From positions 3,596,001 through 3,660,000 of the forward strand of contig NZ_CP071872.1 in NCBI RefSeq assembly GCF_022647665.1: DNA of 64,000 nt, given 5' to 3'. Positions 25,184-33,942 of the stretch are shown here, piece by piece. Each line of letters begins with the position of its first letter. Within the stretch, counting starts at the first letter, position 1. The position numbers were made by a program, and so were the translations under genes. The DNA comes from Streptomyces formicae (GTDB lineage Bacteria; Actinomycetota; Actinomycetes; Streptomycetales; Streptomycetaceae). The notes under the pieces were generated by a model that was given only the letters and a program-made list of their open reading frames with translations, was not told where the DNA came from and did no database searches.

Positions 25184-26794
25184 ATGACCGCCCGTCCGAT
25201 ACGCGGCACGGCCGCCGCGCTGCTGGCCACCACCCTGGCCCTCACCGCGGCGGCCTGCTCGAACCCGGGCAGCACCGGCCCCGCGGCCTCCGGTGACTCC
25301 GTCGTCGTCGGCATCGCGTACGAACCCGAGAGCCTGAGCCCGCTGCTCGGCTACGGCAAGGACGGCAACTCCAAGATCTTCGACGGGCTGCTCGCCTTCG
25401 ACGCCGGCATGAAGCTGAAGCCCGCGCTCGCCGTCGCGCTCCCCGAGGTCGGCGCGGACGGCCTGACGTACACGTACAAGCTCCGCAAGGGCGTGACGTT
25501 CAGCGACGGGAAGCCGTTCACGGCGAAGGACGTCGTCTTCACCTACCGGACGATCCTCGATCCGAAGACCAACAACCCGTACCGGACCGAGCTCGACGCG
25601 CTCAAGGACGTCAGGGCCGTCGGTGACGGCACCGTCGTCTTCACCCTCGCGTACCCCTACGCGCCCTTCGCCCAGCGGACCGTCCTCGGCATCGCACCCG
25701 AGCACGTCGCCGCCGGGCAGGACGTCAACGCGGGCCCGTTCACCACCCGGCCCGTCGGCACCGGACCGTACGTCCTCACCGACTGGTCCAAGGGCGAGAA
25801 GCTCGCGTTCAAGGCCAACCCCCGCTACTGGGGCGGCGTTCCGAAGGTGAAGAAGTTCACCATGGCGATCATCAAGGACGACGACGTGCGCGCCACGCGG
25901 CTGCGCGCCGGCGACCTCGACGGCGCCATCCTCCCGCCCAACCTCGCCAAGGGCTTCAAGGCCGACCGGGCGAGGAAGACGTACGAGGCGACGAGCTACG
26001 ACTACCGGACCGTCACCCTGCCGACCCACGACAAGGCCGCCGGGGACCCAGCGATCCGCCGCGCCCTCGACCTCGCCGTCGACCGGCGGACCATGGTCGA
26101 CCAGATCCTCGAAGGCGCCGGGAAGCCCGCGTACGGCCCCGTCCCGACCGGCAGCGAGTGGTTCACCGCGGGCACCGAACGCGCCCACGACCCGGCACGT
26201 GCGGGGAAGATCCTCGACGAGGCCGGCTGGAAGCCCGGCAAGGACGGCATCCGCGAACGCGACGGCGTGCGCGCCGCCTTCCCGCTCTGGTACCTCTCCG
26301 GCGACAAGCTCCGCCAGGACCACGCCCTCGCCTACGCGTCCGACGCGAAGAAGGCCGGCATCGCGGTCACCACCCAGGCGGGCACCTGGGAGGTCATCGA
26401 GCCGCGGATGCGGACCGACGCCGTCCTCGCGGGCGGCGGAGCGCCCGGCGACCCCGACTTCGACCAGTACACCCTGCTCCACTCCACCCTCGCCGGCGAC
26501 GGCTTCAACAACATGGCCCGGTACGCGAACCCGGTCGTCGACAAGGCGCTCGACGCCGGCCGCAGGACGAACGACAAGGCCGCCAGGAAGGCCGCGTACG
26601 ACACCGTCCAGCGCGAGCTCGTGAAGAACCCCGGCTACACCTTCCTCACCCACATCGACCACGTGTACGTCGTGAACGACCGGTGGGACGGGCCCTCCAC
26701 CCAGGTCGAACCGCACGACCACGGCCTGGCGGCCGGACCGTGGTGGAACATCGAGGACTGGACCCCGAGGACCCCGAGGACCCCGGAGAAGTGA
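25184..26794 (+). CDS. nikA: nickel/peptide ABC transporter substrate-binding lipoprotein
   Basis: This 536-residue family-5 extracellular binding protein has a lipobox LTAAAC (acylated Cys25). The mature part shows the SBP_bac_5 features SVVVGIAYEPESLSPLLGYG, FSDGKPFTAKDVVFTYRTI and PVGTGPYVLTDWSKGEK. It is the first of five genes in the order binding protein, permease, permease, ATPase, ATPase, as in nikABCDE. The Nur-box-like site at 25134-25150 supports a nickel role; oligopeptide import is the main alternative. ATG 25184 follows a GGAG site. Confidence 0.75.
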   Translation: MTARPIRGTAAALLATTLALTAAACSNPGSTGPAASGDSVVVGIAYEPESLSPLLGYGKDGNSKIFDGLLAFDAGMKLKPALAVALPEVGADGLTYTYKLRKGVTFSDGKPFTAKDVVFTYRTILDPKTNNPYRTELDALKDVRAVGDGTVVFTLAYPYAPFAQRTVLGIAPEHVAAGQDVNAGPFTTRPVGTGPYVLTDWSKGEKLAFKANPRYWGGVPKVKKFTMAIIKDDDVRATRLRAGDLDGAILPPNLAKGFKADRARKTYEATSYDYRTVTLPTHDKAAGDPAIRRALDLAVDRRTMVDQILEGAGKPAYGPVPTGSEWFTAGTERAHDPARAGKILDEAGWKPGKDGIRERDGVRAAFPLWYLSGDKLRQDHALAYASDAKKAGIAVTTQAGTWEVIEPRMRTDAVLAGGGAPGDPDFDQYTLLHSTLAGDGFNNMARYANPVVDKALDAGRRTNDKAARKAAYDTVQRELVKNPGYTFLTHIDHVYVVNDRWDGPSTQVEPHDHGLAAGPWWNIEDWTPRTPRTPEK

Positions 26795-27792
26795 GCAGGA
26801 CCCGCAGGTCCCTTCCCTGGGGAGCGATGGCGCGGATGACGGGACGGCGGGCGCTGTCCGCCGTCCCCGTCCTGCTGGCCGTCACCTTCGCGGTCTTCGC
26901 CGTCGCCGCGGCCTCCCCCTTCGACCCCGTCAAGGCGTACACCGGCACCGCGGGGCTCACCGCCTCGCAGGAGAACCTCGACCAGATCCGCGCCAACCTC
27001 GGCGTCGACCAGCCCCTCGTCTCCCGCTGGTGGCACTGGCTGACCTCGGCGCTCGGCGGCGATCTCGGCGACTCCAGCACGCTGCGCCAGCCCGTCGCCG
27101 ACGTCATCGCCGAACGCGTCGGCTGGTCCGCGCTGCTCGCCACCACCGCCTTCGCGCTCGCCGTCCTGCTCGGCACGGCCCTCGGCGTCGCGGCCGCCCG
27201 CCGCCCCGGCGGGCTCCTCGACCGCGCCGTGAGCGCGGCGGCGTACACCCTGGAGGCCGCCCCCGGCTTCTGGCTCGGGCTGCTCGCGATCTGGTTCTTC
27301 GCGCTGAAGCTGGGCGTGCTGCCGGCCGGCGGGCTCACCGACACCGCCAGCGACACCGTCACCTTCGGCCAGGTCGCCTCTCACCTGGTGCTGCCCGCGG
27401 CCGTGCTCGGCGTCACCCAACTGCCCTGGTTCTTCCTGTACGTACGCCAGGGCGTCGCCGACGCGCTCGACGAGGACCCCGTGCGCGGGGCCCGCGCCCG
27501 CGGCATCGGCGAGCGGACCGTACTCCTCGGGCACGCCCTGCGATCCGGCATGCTGCCGATGCTCACCCTCATCGGCTCCCGCGTCCCCGAACTCATCACC
27601 GGCGCCCTGCTCGTCGAGACGGTCTTCAGCTGGCCCGGTATCGCCGCCGCCACCGTCCAGGCCGCGACAGCCGTCGACTTCCCGCTCCTCGCCGCGCTCA
27701 CCGTCCTCGCGACGACGGCGGTGCTCGCCGGGAACCTGCTCTCCGACCTGCTGTACGGACTCGCCGACCCGAGGGTGGGCTTCGATGGCTGA
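26791..27792 (+). CDS. nikB: nickel/peptide ABC transporter permease (NikB-type)
   Basis: This protein of about 333 residues is of the DppB/NikB type, with an N-terminal helix, a periplasmic loop, and five further helices. The coupling region reads EDPVRGARARGIGERTVLLGHALR. The GTG at 26791 overlaps the upstream stop codon, which suits translational coupling; ATG 26827 is a later option. Its end overlaps the next permease by 8 nt. It forms the membrane channel with that protein. Confidence 0.82.
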   Translation: MSRTRRSLPWGAMARMTGRRALSAVPVLLAVTFAVFAVAAASPFDPVKAYTGTAGLTASQENLDQIRANLGVDQPLVSRWWHWLTSALGGDLGDSSTLRQPVADVIAERVGWSALLATTAFALAVLLGTALGVAAARRPGGLLDRAVSAAAYTLEAAPGFWLGLLAIWFFALKLGVLPAGGLTDTASDTVTFGQVASHLVLPAAVLGVTQLPWFFLYVRQGVADALDEDPVRGARARGIGERTVLLGHALRSGMLPMLTLIGSRVPELITGALLVETVFSWPGIAAATVQAATAVDFPLLAALTVLATTAVLAGNLLSDLLYGLADPRVGFDG

Positions 27793-28651
27793 GACCTTCC
27801 GGCGCTCGCGCGGGCGCACCCGCCGCTCCACGCGCGCGGTACGGTTCGCGGTCTCCGCCGCGGTCGTCGCGGCCGTCGTCGTCGCCGTGCTTGTCGTGCC
27901 GCCGCTGGTACGCCTCGACGAGCAGGCCGTCGACTTGTCGATGAAGCTCCAGCCGCCGTCCTGGGAGCACCCGTTCGGGACCGACGACGTGGGCCGCGAT
28001 CTGCTGCTGCGCTGCGTGTACGGCCTGCGGATCTCCCTCCTCGTGGGTCTCGTCGCGGCGCTCGTCGCCACCGTCATCGGCACGGCGGTCGGCGCGGGCG
28101 CCGCGGCGTTCGGCGGCTGGACGGACCGGGTGGTGATGCGGATCGTGGACGCCTTCTCGTCCGTACCGCATCTGCTGCTCGGGATCTTCGTCGTGGCGAT
28201 GTTCCGGCCGGGGGTGTGGCCGGTGATCGTGTCGGTCGCGGTGACCCACTGGCTCTCGACGGCCCGTATCGTCCGCTCCGAGATCCTGTCGCTGCGCTCC
28301 CGGCCGTACATCGACGCGGCCGTGTCGGGCGGTGCGTCGCGCCGGCGGGTCACCGTCCGCCATCTGCTGCCCGCCGTGCTGCCCCAGGCCGCCCTCGCCG
28401 CCGTGCTGATGGTGCCGCACGCCATGTGGCACGAGTCCGCGCTCTCCTTCCTCGGCCTCGGGCTCCCCACCCACCGGGCCAGCCTCGGCAACCTGGTGCA
28501 GACCGCGCGCGGTTCGCTGCTCGCGGGCGACTGGTGGCCCACGCTCTTCCCCGGCCTCTTCCTGATCGTCCCGACCCTCGCTGTCGCCGGCCTCGTCGCC
28601 GCCTGGCGCGAGCGGCTCAGCCCGCGGCGCCGATCGGAGCTGATGCTGTGA
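27785..28651 (+). CDS. nikC: nickel/peptide ABC transporter permease (NikC-type)
   Basis: This 288-residue DppC/NikC-type permease has the N-terminal domain marker HPFGTDDVGRDLLLRCVYG and the coupling loop YIDAAVSGGASRRRVTVRHL. The conserved ESALSFLGLG stretch lies near residue 220. It overlaps NikB at its start and NikD at its end (GTGA at 28648-28651), showing one continuous operon. It pairs with NikB in the membrane. Confidence 0.85.
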   Translation: MAETFRRSRGRTRRSTRAVRFAVSAAVVAAVVVAVLVVPPLVRLDEQAVDLSMKLQPPSWEHPFGTDDVGRDLLLRCVYGLRISLLVGLVAALVATVIGTAVGAGAAAFGGWTDRVVMRIVDAFSSVPHLLLGIFVVAMFRPGVWPVIVSVAVTHWLSTARIVRSEILSLRSRPYIDAAVSGGASRRRVTVRHLLPAVLPQAALAAVLMVPHAMWHESALSFLGLGLPTHRASLGNLVQTARGSLLAGDWWPTLFPGLFLIVPTLAVAGLVAAWRERLSPRRRSELML

Positions 28652-29616
28652 CCGCCCAGCCGATCCTGTCGGTGCGGAACCTGTCCGTTCGCTTCCGGCT
28701 GCGGGGCGGCCGGCACGTGGCCGCCGTGAACGACGCGTCCTTCGACCTCGCCGCGGGGGAGTGCCTCGCGCTGGTGGGCGAGAGCGGCTGCGGCAAGTCC
28801 GTCCTCGCCTCCGCACTGCTCGGGCTGCTCCCCGGCAACGCGCAGACCGCCGGGTCCGCGGTGCTGGACGGCATCGACCTGCTCGCCGCGGACGAGCGGA
28901 CCCTCGCGCGTACGGTACGGGGCCGGCGCGTCGGACTCGTACCGCAGAGCCCGGCCGCGCACCTGACCCCCGTCAGGACCGTACGCGCCCACCTGGAGGA
29001 GACCGTACGGGCACTGACCCCCACTCCCCGGCGCGAGCGGCGCGCGGCGGCTCGGGCCGCGGCCGCGCGGGCCGCCTTCCCGGCGCACCGCCTCGACGCC
29101 TACCCGCACGAACTCTCCGGCGGCCAGGCCCAGCGCGCCGCCACCGCGCTCGCCCTCATCGGCGACGCACCGCTGCTCCTGGCCGACGAACCGACCACCG
29201 GCCTCGACCGCGATCTCGTCGCCCGCACGGCGGACGAACTGCGCCGCCACGCCGACGACGGCCGCGCGCTCCTGATGATCACCCACGACCTCGTGGCGGC
29301 GGAACGGATCGCCGACCGCGTCGCCGTGATGTACGCGGGCCGCATCGTCGAAATCAGCCCCGCGTCCCGCTTCTTCGCCCCCCAGGGCACCCGCCACCCC
29401 TACGCCCACGCCCTCCTCGCGTCCCTGCCCGACCGCGACTTCACGCCCATCCCGGGCATGCCCCCGAACCTCGGCGCCCTCCCTGCGGGGTGCGCCTTCG
29501 CCCCACGCTGCCCGCGCGCCACGGCCGCCTGCGACGCGCTGCCGCGCCCCGACGACGGTGTCGCCTGCCACCACCCGCTGCCCGGGCCTCGCACCGGGGC
29601 ACCGGCCCATGGCTGA
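28648..29616 (+). CDS. nikD: nickel/peptide ABC transporter ATP-binding protein (NikD-type)
   Basis: This 322-residue ATPase has Walker A GESGCGKSV (near residue 45), signature LSGGQAQRA and Walker B LLLADEPTTGLD, then MITHDL. The C-terminal extension ends with the oligopeptide/nickel ATPase motif CAFAPRCPRATAACD, with cysteines that in relatives bind an Fe-S cluster. The second ATPase follows after 71 bp. Together they power import through NikB and NikC. Confidence 0.85.
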   Translation: MTAQPILSVRNLSVRFRLRGGRHVAAVNDASFDLAAGECLALVGESGCGKSVLASALLGLLPGNAQTAGSAVLDGIDLLAADERTLARTVRGRRVGLVPQSPAAHLTPVRTVRAHLEETVRALTPTPRRERRAAARAAAARAAFPAHRLDAYPHELSGGQAQRAATALALIGDAPLLLADEPTTGLDRDLVARTADELRRHADDGRALLMITHDLVAAERIADRVAVMYAGRIVEISPASRFFAPQGTRHPYAHALLASLPDRDFTPIPGMPPNLGALPAGCAFAPRCPRATAACDALPRPDDGVACHHPLPGPRTGAPAHG

Positions 29617-29687
29617 GCGCCGCCGGGCCCGGCCCCGGTTCGCCTCGCCGCGCCGCTCCTTCCCGTCCGTCCGACCGGAGAGCCACC

Positions 29688-30353
29688 GTGCTTGAACTCG
29701 ACTCCATCACCGCCGGGTACGAGCGCCGCGCCCCGGTCTTCCGCGATGTCTCCCTGAGCGTCGCGCCCGGCGAGGCCGTCGGGCTGCTCGGGCCCAGTGG
29801 GTGCGGCAAGTCGACACTGGCGCGCGTCGCGGCGCTGCTGCACCGGCCCGAGTCGGGGCGCGTGGTGCTCGACGGTGAGGAGGTGCGCGGGTGGCGGCAT
29901 CGGGCGCCGCGGGGGCAGCGCACGGCGGTCGGTGTCGTCTTCCAGCAGCCGCGGATGTCCGCCGACCCGCGGCTGCGGCTGCATGATCTGATCGCCGAGC
30001 CGCTGCGCGCCAACGGACGACGCCGTGAGGCCGGGGAGCGCGTGGCTGAGCTGGCCGTCGCCGTCGGACTCACCGACGACCTCCTCGCCCGCCGTCCGCA
30101 CGAGGTGAGCGACGGACAGCTCCAACGCGCCTGCCTGGCCCGCGCGCTGGTGCTGCGCCCGCGCTGGCTGGTCTGCGACGAGATGACCGCGATGCTCGAC
30201 GCCTCGACGACCGCGGCGCTGGTCACGGCCGTCGAGCGGTACCGCGCCGCGACCGGCGCCGGTCTGCTCGCCGTCGGCCACGACCGCACCCTCCTGGCGC
30301 GCTGGTGCGACCGCACGGTCGACTGGACGGCCGAACCCGCGGTATGCGGCTGA
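29688..30353 (+). CDS. nikE: nickel/peptide ABC transporter ATP-binding protein (NikE-type)
   Basis: This 221-residue ATPase has Walker A GPSGCGKST (near residue 36). The signature is variant, VSDGQLQRACLARAL, with Asp replacing the second Gly-type position of LSGGQ, and Walker B reads WLVCDEMTAMLD. It is short and lacks the long C-terminal extension of NikD. The GTG start has GGAG 7 nt upstream. In two-ATPase transporters one subunit often has degenerate motifs, so this one may be the regulatory half. Confidence 0.83.
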   Translation: MLELDSITAGYERRAPVFRDVSLSVAPGEAVGLLGPSGCGKSTLARVAALLHRPESGRVVLDGEEVRGWRHRAPRGQRTAVGVVFQQPRMSADPRLRLHDLIAEPLRANGRRREAGERVAELAVAVGLTDDLLARRPHEVSDGQLQRACLARALVLRPRWLVCDEMTAMLDASTTAALVTAVERYRAATGAGLLAVGHDRTLLARWCDRTVDWTAEPAVCG

Positions 30354-30510
30354 CGGGCAGCCGACGCGGCCCCCGCGCCGGTTGAGCACCGCGTGACCAG
30401 TGGCCGAACTCTTCCCCGCGACCTGCCCGTTCGGCCCGCGCGGCACGGATACTCACCGTGTCCCCGCACGTCCCGCACGCCCCGCATGTCCCGCAGAGCC
30501 CGGAGGCCCC

Positions 30511-31383
30511 ATGGACCGCACCACCCGTCGCGCCGCCGTGACCGCACTCACCGCCGCCCTGGCCGGAGTCGTCGTCGCGCCACCCGCCGCCCAGGCCCTG
30601 CCCGCCCCGCGGCACCCGCGCACACCCCGCCCGCTGCGCCGCGCGCACGCCCACAACGACTACCTGCACACGCGGCCGTTGCACGATGCGCTGGACCACG
30701 GCTTCACCAGCCTGGAGGCTGACATCTTCCTGGTCGACGGGGAGCTGCTCGTCGCCCACGAGCCGGCCGAGCTCGACCCGGCCCGTACGCTCCGCTCGCT
30801 CTACCTCGACCCGCTGCTGGCCCGTGTGAAGGCCAACCACGGTTCCGTGTACCGCGGTCACCGGCGCCCGGTGCAGCTGCTCGTCGACATCAAGAACGAC
30901 GGCGTCGACACGTATCTCGAACTCCACCGCCAACTCCGCGACTACCGCCGGATCCTGAGCACGTACGCCCACGGCACCGTGCACCTCGGCGCCGTCACGC
31001 CCGTCATCTCCGGCGACCGCGCGGCCCGCGCGCCCATGGAGGCCCAGGCCGTGCGCCACGCCTTCTACGACGGACGGCTCGACGACCTCGCCGCCCCCGC
31101 CCCCGCACCCGCCTCCTTCATCCCGCTGGTCTCCAGCAACTGGACCCAGAGCTTCGGCTGGCAGGGCAACGGGCCGTTCCCCGCCGCCGAGCGGGAGCTG
31201 CTGCACACCCTCGTGTCCACCGCGCACTCACGCGGGCAGCGGGTCCGCTTCTGGGCCACCCCCGACGCGCCGGGCGCCGCGCGCGACGCGGTCTGGACGG
31301 AGCTGCTGGACGCCCGCGTCGACCACATCAACACGGACGACCTCGCCGGGCTGGAGCGTTTCCTCCGCGCCCGCGGCGAGTAA
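30511..31383 (+). CDS. secreted GDPD/PI-PLC-like phosphodiesterase
   Basis: This 290-residue protein has a twin-arginine-like signal (TTRRAAVTALTAAL, cleavage near AQA). Its catalytic domain begins HAHNDYLHTRPLHDALDHG and continues SLEADIFLVDGELLVAHEP. These are the glycerophosphodiester phosphodiesterase (GDPD)/PI-PLC TIM-barrel histidine and acidic metal-site motifs. It is probably exported and hydrolyses glycerophosphodiesters or related lipid head groups. GGAGG lies 4 nt before the ATG. It follows the Nik operon on the same strand after a 157-bp gap with GC-rich CCCGCA-type repeats. Confidence 0.85.
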   Translation: MDRTTRRAAVTALTAALAGVVVAPPAAQALPAPRHPRTPRPLRRAHAHNDYLHTRPLHDALDHGFTSLEADIFLVDGELLVAHEPAELDPARTLRSLYLDPLLARVKANHGSVYRGHRRPVQLLVDIKNDGVDTYLELHRQLRDYRRILSTYAHGTVHLGAVTPVISGDRAARAPMEAQAVRHAFYDGRLDDLAAPAPAPASFIPLVSSNWTQSFGWQGNGPFPAAERELLHTLVSTAHSRGQRVRFWATPDAPGAARDAVWTELLDARVDHINTDDLAGLERFLRARGE

Positions 31384-31405
31384 CGCCACACCATCGACCC
31401 ACAGC

Positions 31406-31480
31406 GTCGACCCGCGCGCCGACGCACGCCGTCGACCCGCGCGCCGACGCACGCCGTCGACCCGCGCGCCGACGCACGCC
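31406..31480 (+). repeat. 25-bp tandem repeat, three perfect copies plus partials
   Basis: The unit GTCGACCCGCGCGCCGACGC-ACGCC begins at 31406, 31431 and 31456 with no mismatch. Two shortened copies follow (31481-31493 and 31494-31516). Each unit starts with a SalI-type GTCGAC palindrome. It fills the gap behind the GDPD-like gene. Confidence 0.85.
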
Positions 31481-31535
31481 GTCGACCCGCGCCGTCGACC
31501 CGCGCCGCCGACGCCCGTCGACGGCGCGGGTCAAC
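31481..31535. terminator. long hairpin built from the tandem repeat
   Basis: Positions 31484-31499 and 31517-31532 form a perfect 16-bp inverted repeat (GACCCGCGCCGTCGAC and its complement) with a 17-nt loop. The stem extends to 18 of 19 bp from 31481 to 31535. It lies about 100 bp after the GDPD-like gene and 120 bp before the next, so termination is the simplest role. Confidence 0.6.
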
Positions 31536-31653
31536 GCCCGCGTCGAAGACCACCCGGTCGGCGGACACGCCAGTCGGCCATCCGGCGCCTCCACTCCGCC
31601 ACACTGGCGGCCGAATGCCGCAAATCCGCTGCGGCGGCGAAGGAGGTTGGGGG

Positions 31654-31848
31654 ATGGCCGTGTCCGTCTCAGTCGTACTGCTGCTGCTCGTGCTCGCCGT
31701 GATCTATCTGCGCAACGGCGGTCTGAAAATCTCACACGCGCTGGTGTGCGCCCTGCTCGGCTTTCTCCTGGCGGGCACGAGCATGGCGCCTACCATCCAG
31801 AGCGGGGTCACCGCCACCGCGGACGTGGTGAGCCGGCTGAAGCCCTGA
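31654..31848 (+). CDS. small membrane protein
   Basis: This 64-residue protein has two hydrophobic segments (about 4-19 and 29-45) separated by a short loop (LRNGGLKISH). It ends in a short amphipathic tail. AGGAGG lies 7 nt before the ATG, so it is a real gene. Very similar-looking small proteins occur near streptomycete integrative elements and phages, by recollection; there is no other mobile-element gene here. The function is unknown. Confidence 0.75.
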   Translation: MAVSVSVVLLLLVLAVIYLRNGGLKISHALVCALLGFLLAGTSMAPTIQSGVTATADVVSRLKP

Positions 31849-31936
31849 CCACCGGGCCGGGCCCGCCGCCTGACACCGAGCCCGGCGGGCGCCCGACACC
31901 GAGCCCGGCGGGCGACGGCCCCGCGCCGGGCGTTCA

Positions 31937-33610
31937 ATGGGACGTATGCGTGCCGCGAAGCGCGCGCGACTCCGCAGCAGCAGCAGCCGCACGCGCGCCG
32001 TATCGGGCCTGGCCGCCGCGCTCGCCGGAGCGATGGCCCTGGCCTCGGGCGCCCTCGCCCAGGGTGCCACCGCCACGCCGAGCCCGCCGCCGGCCCCGAA
32101 GCCGCCCCCGGCCCAGCCTCCGCCGCAGCTCACCCAGGCCGACGTGGACGGAGCCGTCGCCAGGCTCGACGGTGTCGTCCGGAGCATGATGAAGCGCACC
32201 GGCGTCCCCGGAGCGGCCGTAGGTGTTGTGTACAAGGACCGGGTCGTGCACCTCAAGGGCTTCGGGAAGCGGCACATCGGCAGGCCCGGCGACGTCGGGG
32301 CCGACACCGTGTTCCAGCTGGCCTCCCTCTCGAAGCCGGTCAGCTCGACCGTGGTCGCCGCAGCCGTGGCGAGCGAAGAGGACACCGCCGCGGACGCCGG
32401 CACCGTCACCTGGGACGAGCCCGTGACCCCCCACGTGCCCGGTTTCGCCCTCAAGGACCCCTGGGTCTCCCGCCATGTCACGGTCAGCGACCTGCTCTCG
32501 CACCGCAGCGGACTGCCCGACCACGCGGGCGACCTGCTCGAGGACCTCGGCTACGACCAGGCGTACATCCTCGGCCACCTCCGCCAGGAGCCGCTCGCCC
32601 CCTTCCGCGCGAGCTACGCGTACACCAACTTCGGCTTCACCGCCGCCGCGGAGGCCGTCGCCCGCACCAAGGGCGTCAGCTGGCAGAAGCTCAGCGAGGA
32701 CACTCTCTTCGAGCCCGCGGGCATGGACTCCACCAGCACCACCTTCGCGGACTACGAGAAGGCGGCCGACAAGGCCGTCACACACGTGCGGACCGCCGAC
32801 GGCACCTGGCAGGCGAAATACGTCCGGGACGCCGACGCCCAGTCGCCCGCCGGCGGCGTCAGCTCCTCGGCCACGGACATGATGCGCTGGCTGCGGCTCC
32901 AGCTCGGCAACGGGAAACTCGACGGCCGGCAGCTCATCGACGCAGGGAACCTGGAGCACACCCATCTGCCGCAGATCGTCTCCCAGCCGCCCACGGCCCC
33001 CGCGGCACGCACCGGCTTCTACGGCCTCGGCTGGAACGTCGGCTACGACGACCAGGGCAGGCTCCGCCTCAGCCACTCCGGTGCCTTCGACCTCGGCGCC
33101 AACACCAACGTCACGATGCTCCCCGGCGAACAGCTCGGCATCGTCGTGCTCACCAACGGCCGGCCGGTCGGCATGGCCGACGCGGTCGCCCTCGACTTCT
33201 TCGACACCGCCCAGTACGGCAAGCCCACCACCGACTGGCTGCCGGTCCTCGCGGGGCTCTACGAGCAGGAGGCGGACGTCGGCAAGTCTCCCGTCGACTA
33301 CGCCGATCCACCCGCGGACGCGAAGCCCGCCCGCGCCGACAGCGCCTACACCGGGACGTACCACAGCGCGTACTACGGAAAGGCCGTCGTCACGACCGAC
33401 CGGAACGGCCTCGTCCTTGAACTCGGGCCCAAGCCCATGCGGTTCCGGCTGGACCACTACGACGGCGACACCTTCAGCTACGTGACCGCCGGCGAGAACC
33501 AGGTCGGCCCGACCGGGGTCGGTTTCACGGCCGGCGACGACGGCAGGGCCACGAGTCTCCGCGTCGACTACCTCGACGAGGACGGCCTCGGGACCTTCAC
33601 GCGCGGCTGA
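31937..33610 (+). CDS. secreted serine hydrolase, class C beta-lactamase fold
   Basis: This 557-residue protein has an Arg-rich signal peptide, a Pro-rich linker (PPPAPKPPPAQPPP) and a beta-lactamase/D-aminopeptidase domain. The SxxK motif is Ser130-Leu-Ser-Lys133 and the YxN motif is Tyr229-Thr-Asn231; a HSG triad-like motif follows near residue 380. A C-terminal lipocalin-like domain (about 460-557) resembles those of esterase EstB/D-aminopeptidase relatives. It is predicted to act outside the cell on esters, peptides or peptidoglycan-like substrates. ATG 31946 is an alternative start. Confidence 0.87.
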   Translation: MGRMRAAKRARLRSSSSRTRAVSGLAAALAGAMALASGALAQGATATPSPPPAPKPPPAQPPPQLTQADVDGAVARLDGVVRSMMKRTGVPGAAVGVVYKDRVVHLKGFGKRHIGRPGDVGADTVFQLASLSKPVSSTVVAAAVASEEDTAADAGTVTWDEPVTPHVPGFALKDPWVSRHVTVSDLLSHRSGLPDHAGDLLEDLGYDQAYILGHLRQEPLAPFRASYAYTNFGFTAAAEAVARTKGVSWQKLSEDTLFEPAGMDSTSTTFADYEKAADKAVTHVRTADGTWQAKYVRDADAQSPAGGVSSSATDMMRWLRLQLGNGKLDGRQLIDAGNLEHTHLPQIVSQPPTAPAARTGFYGLGWNVGYDDQGRLRLSHSGAFDLGANTNVTMLPGEQLGIVVLTNGRPVGMADAVALDFFDTAQYGKPTTDWLPVLAGLYEQEADVGKSPVDYADPPADAKPARADSAYTGTYHSAYYGKAVVTTDRNGLVLELGPKPMRFRLDHYDGDTFSYVTAGENQVGPTGVGFTAGDDGRATSLRVDYLDEDGLGTFTRG

Positions 33611-33709
33611 ACCGCCGCGCGGGCCGAACCCCCGTGCGTTGTTGCACGGTCATGAAGCGCCCGTGAAACCGCCCGCATCCGCATGGACACTTCACGGGGC
33701 CGGCTCTAG

Positions 33710-33940
33710 CGTCGGGCGGCGGCGCGACCGACGTACGAGAAGCCGCCCAGCGGCGTCGGCATCGACGCCTGGTATCTGACCGCCGTCGACTTCCGCACCG
33801 GAGAGCGCCGTTGGCGCCGGCTCACCGGCACCGGACCGCTGTACGACAACAACTGGGCGCCGATCACCATCGGCCCCGACGGCACCGCGTACGCGGGCGT
33901 CTTCAACGGCATGGTGGCCGTACGCGACACCGGCGGATGA
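33710..33940 (+). pseudogene. C-terminal remnant of a PQQ/beta-propeller-like protein
   Basis: The + frame from 33710 to the TGA at 33938-33940 encodes about 76 residues, including AVDFRTGERRWRR and NNWAPITIGPDGTAYAGVF. These are typical blades of PQQ-like/quinoprotein-type repeats. There is no start codon or ribosome-binding site, and an in-frame TAG lies at 33707. The gene body and signal peptide are missing, so this is a 3' remnant. It ends 2 bp from the convergent VOC gene. Confidence 0.65.
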
Positions 33941-33942
33941 CC

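Noticed and set aside
26635..29610. 991-codon leftward open frame opposite the Nik operon
   Set aside because: It is antisense to five well-supported transporter genes and encodes an Arg/Gly/Pro-rich sequence with no family features.
31406..31516. Possible CRISPR array
   Set aside because: The 25-bp units are contiguous with no spacers and no cas genes are present.
31654..31848. Small membrane protein as evidence of an integrative element
   Set aside because: No integrase, replication or transfer gene, attachment-site repeat or tRNA is near it.
33652..33667. PHO-box-like pair of TGAA units spaced 11 bp
   Set aside because: Only two weak units match the direct-repeat pattern and the downstream gene is a remnant, so support is too thin.
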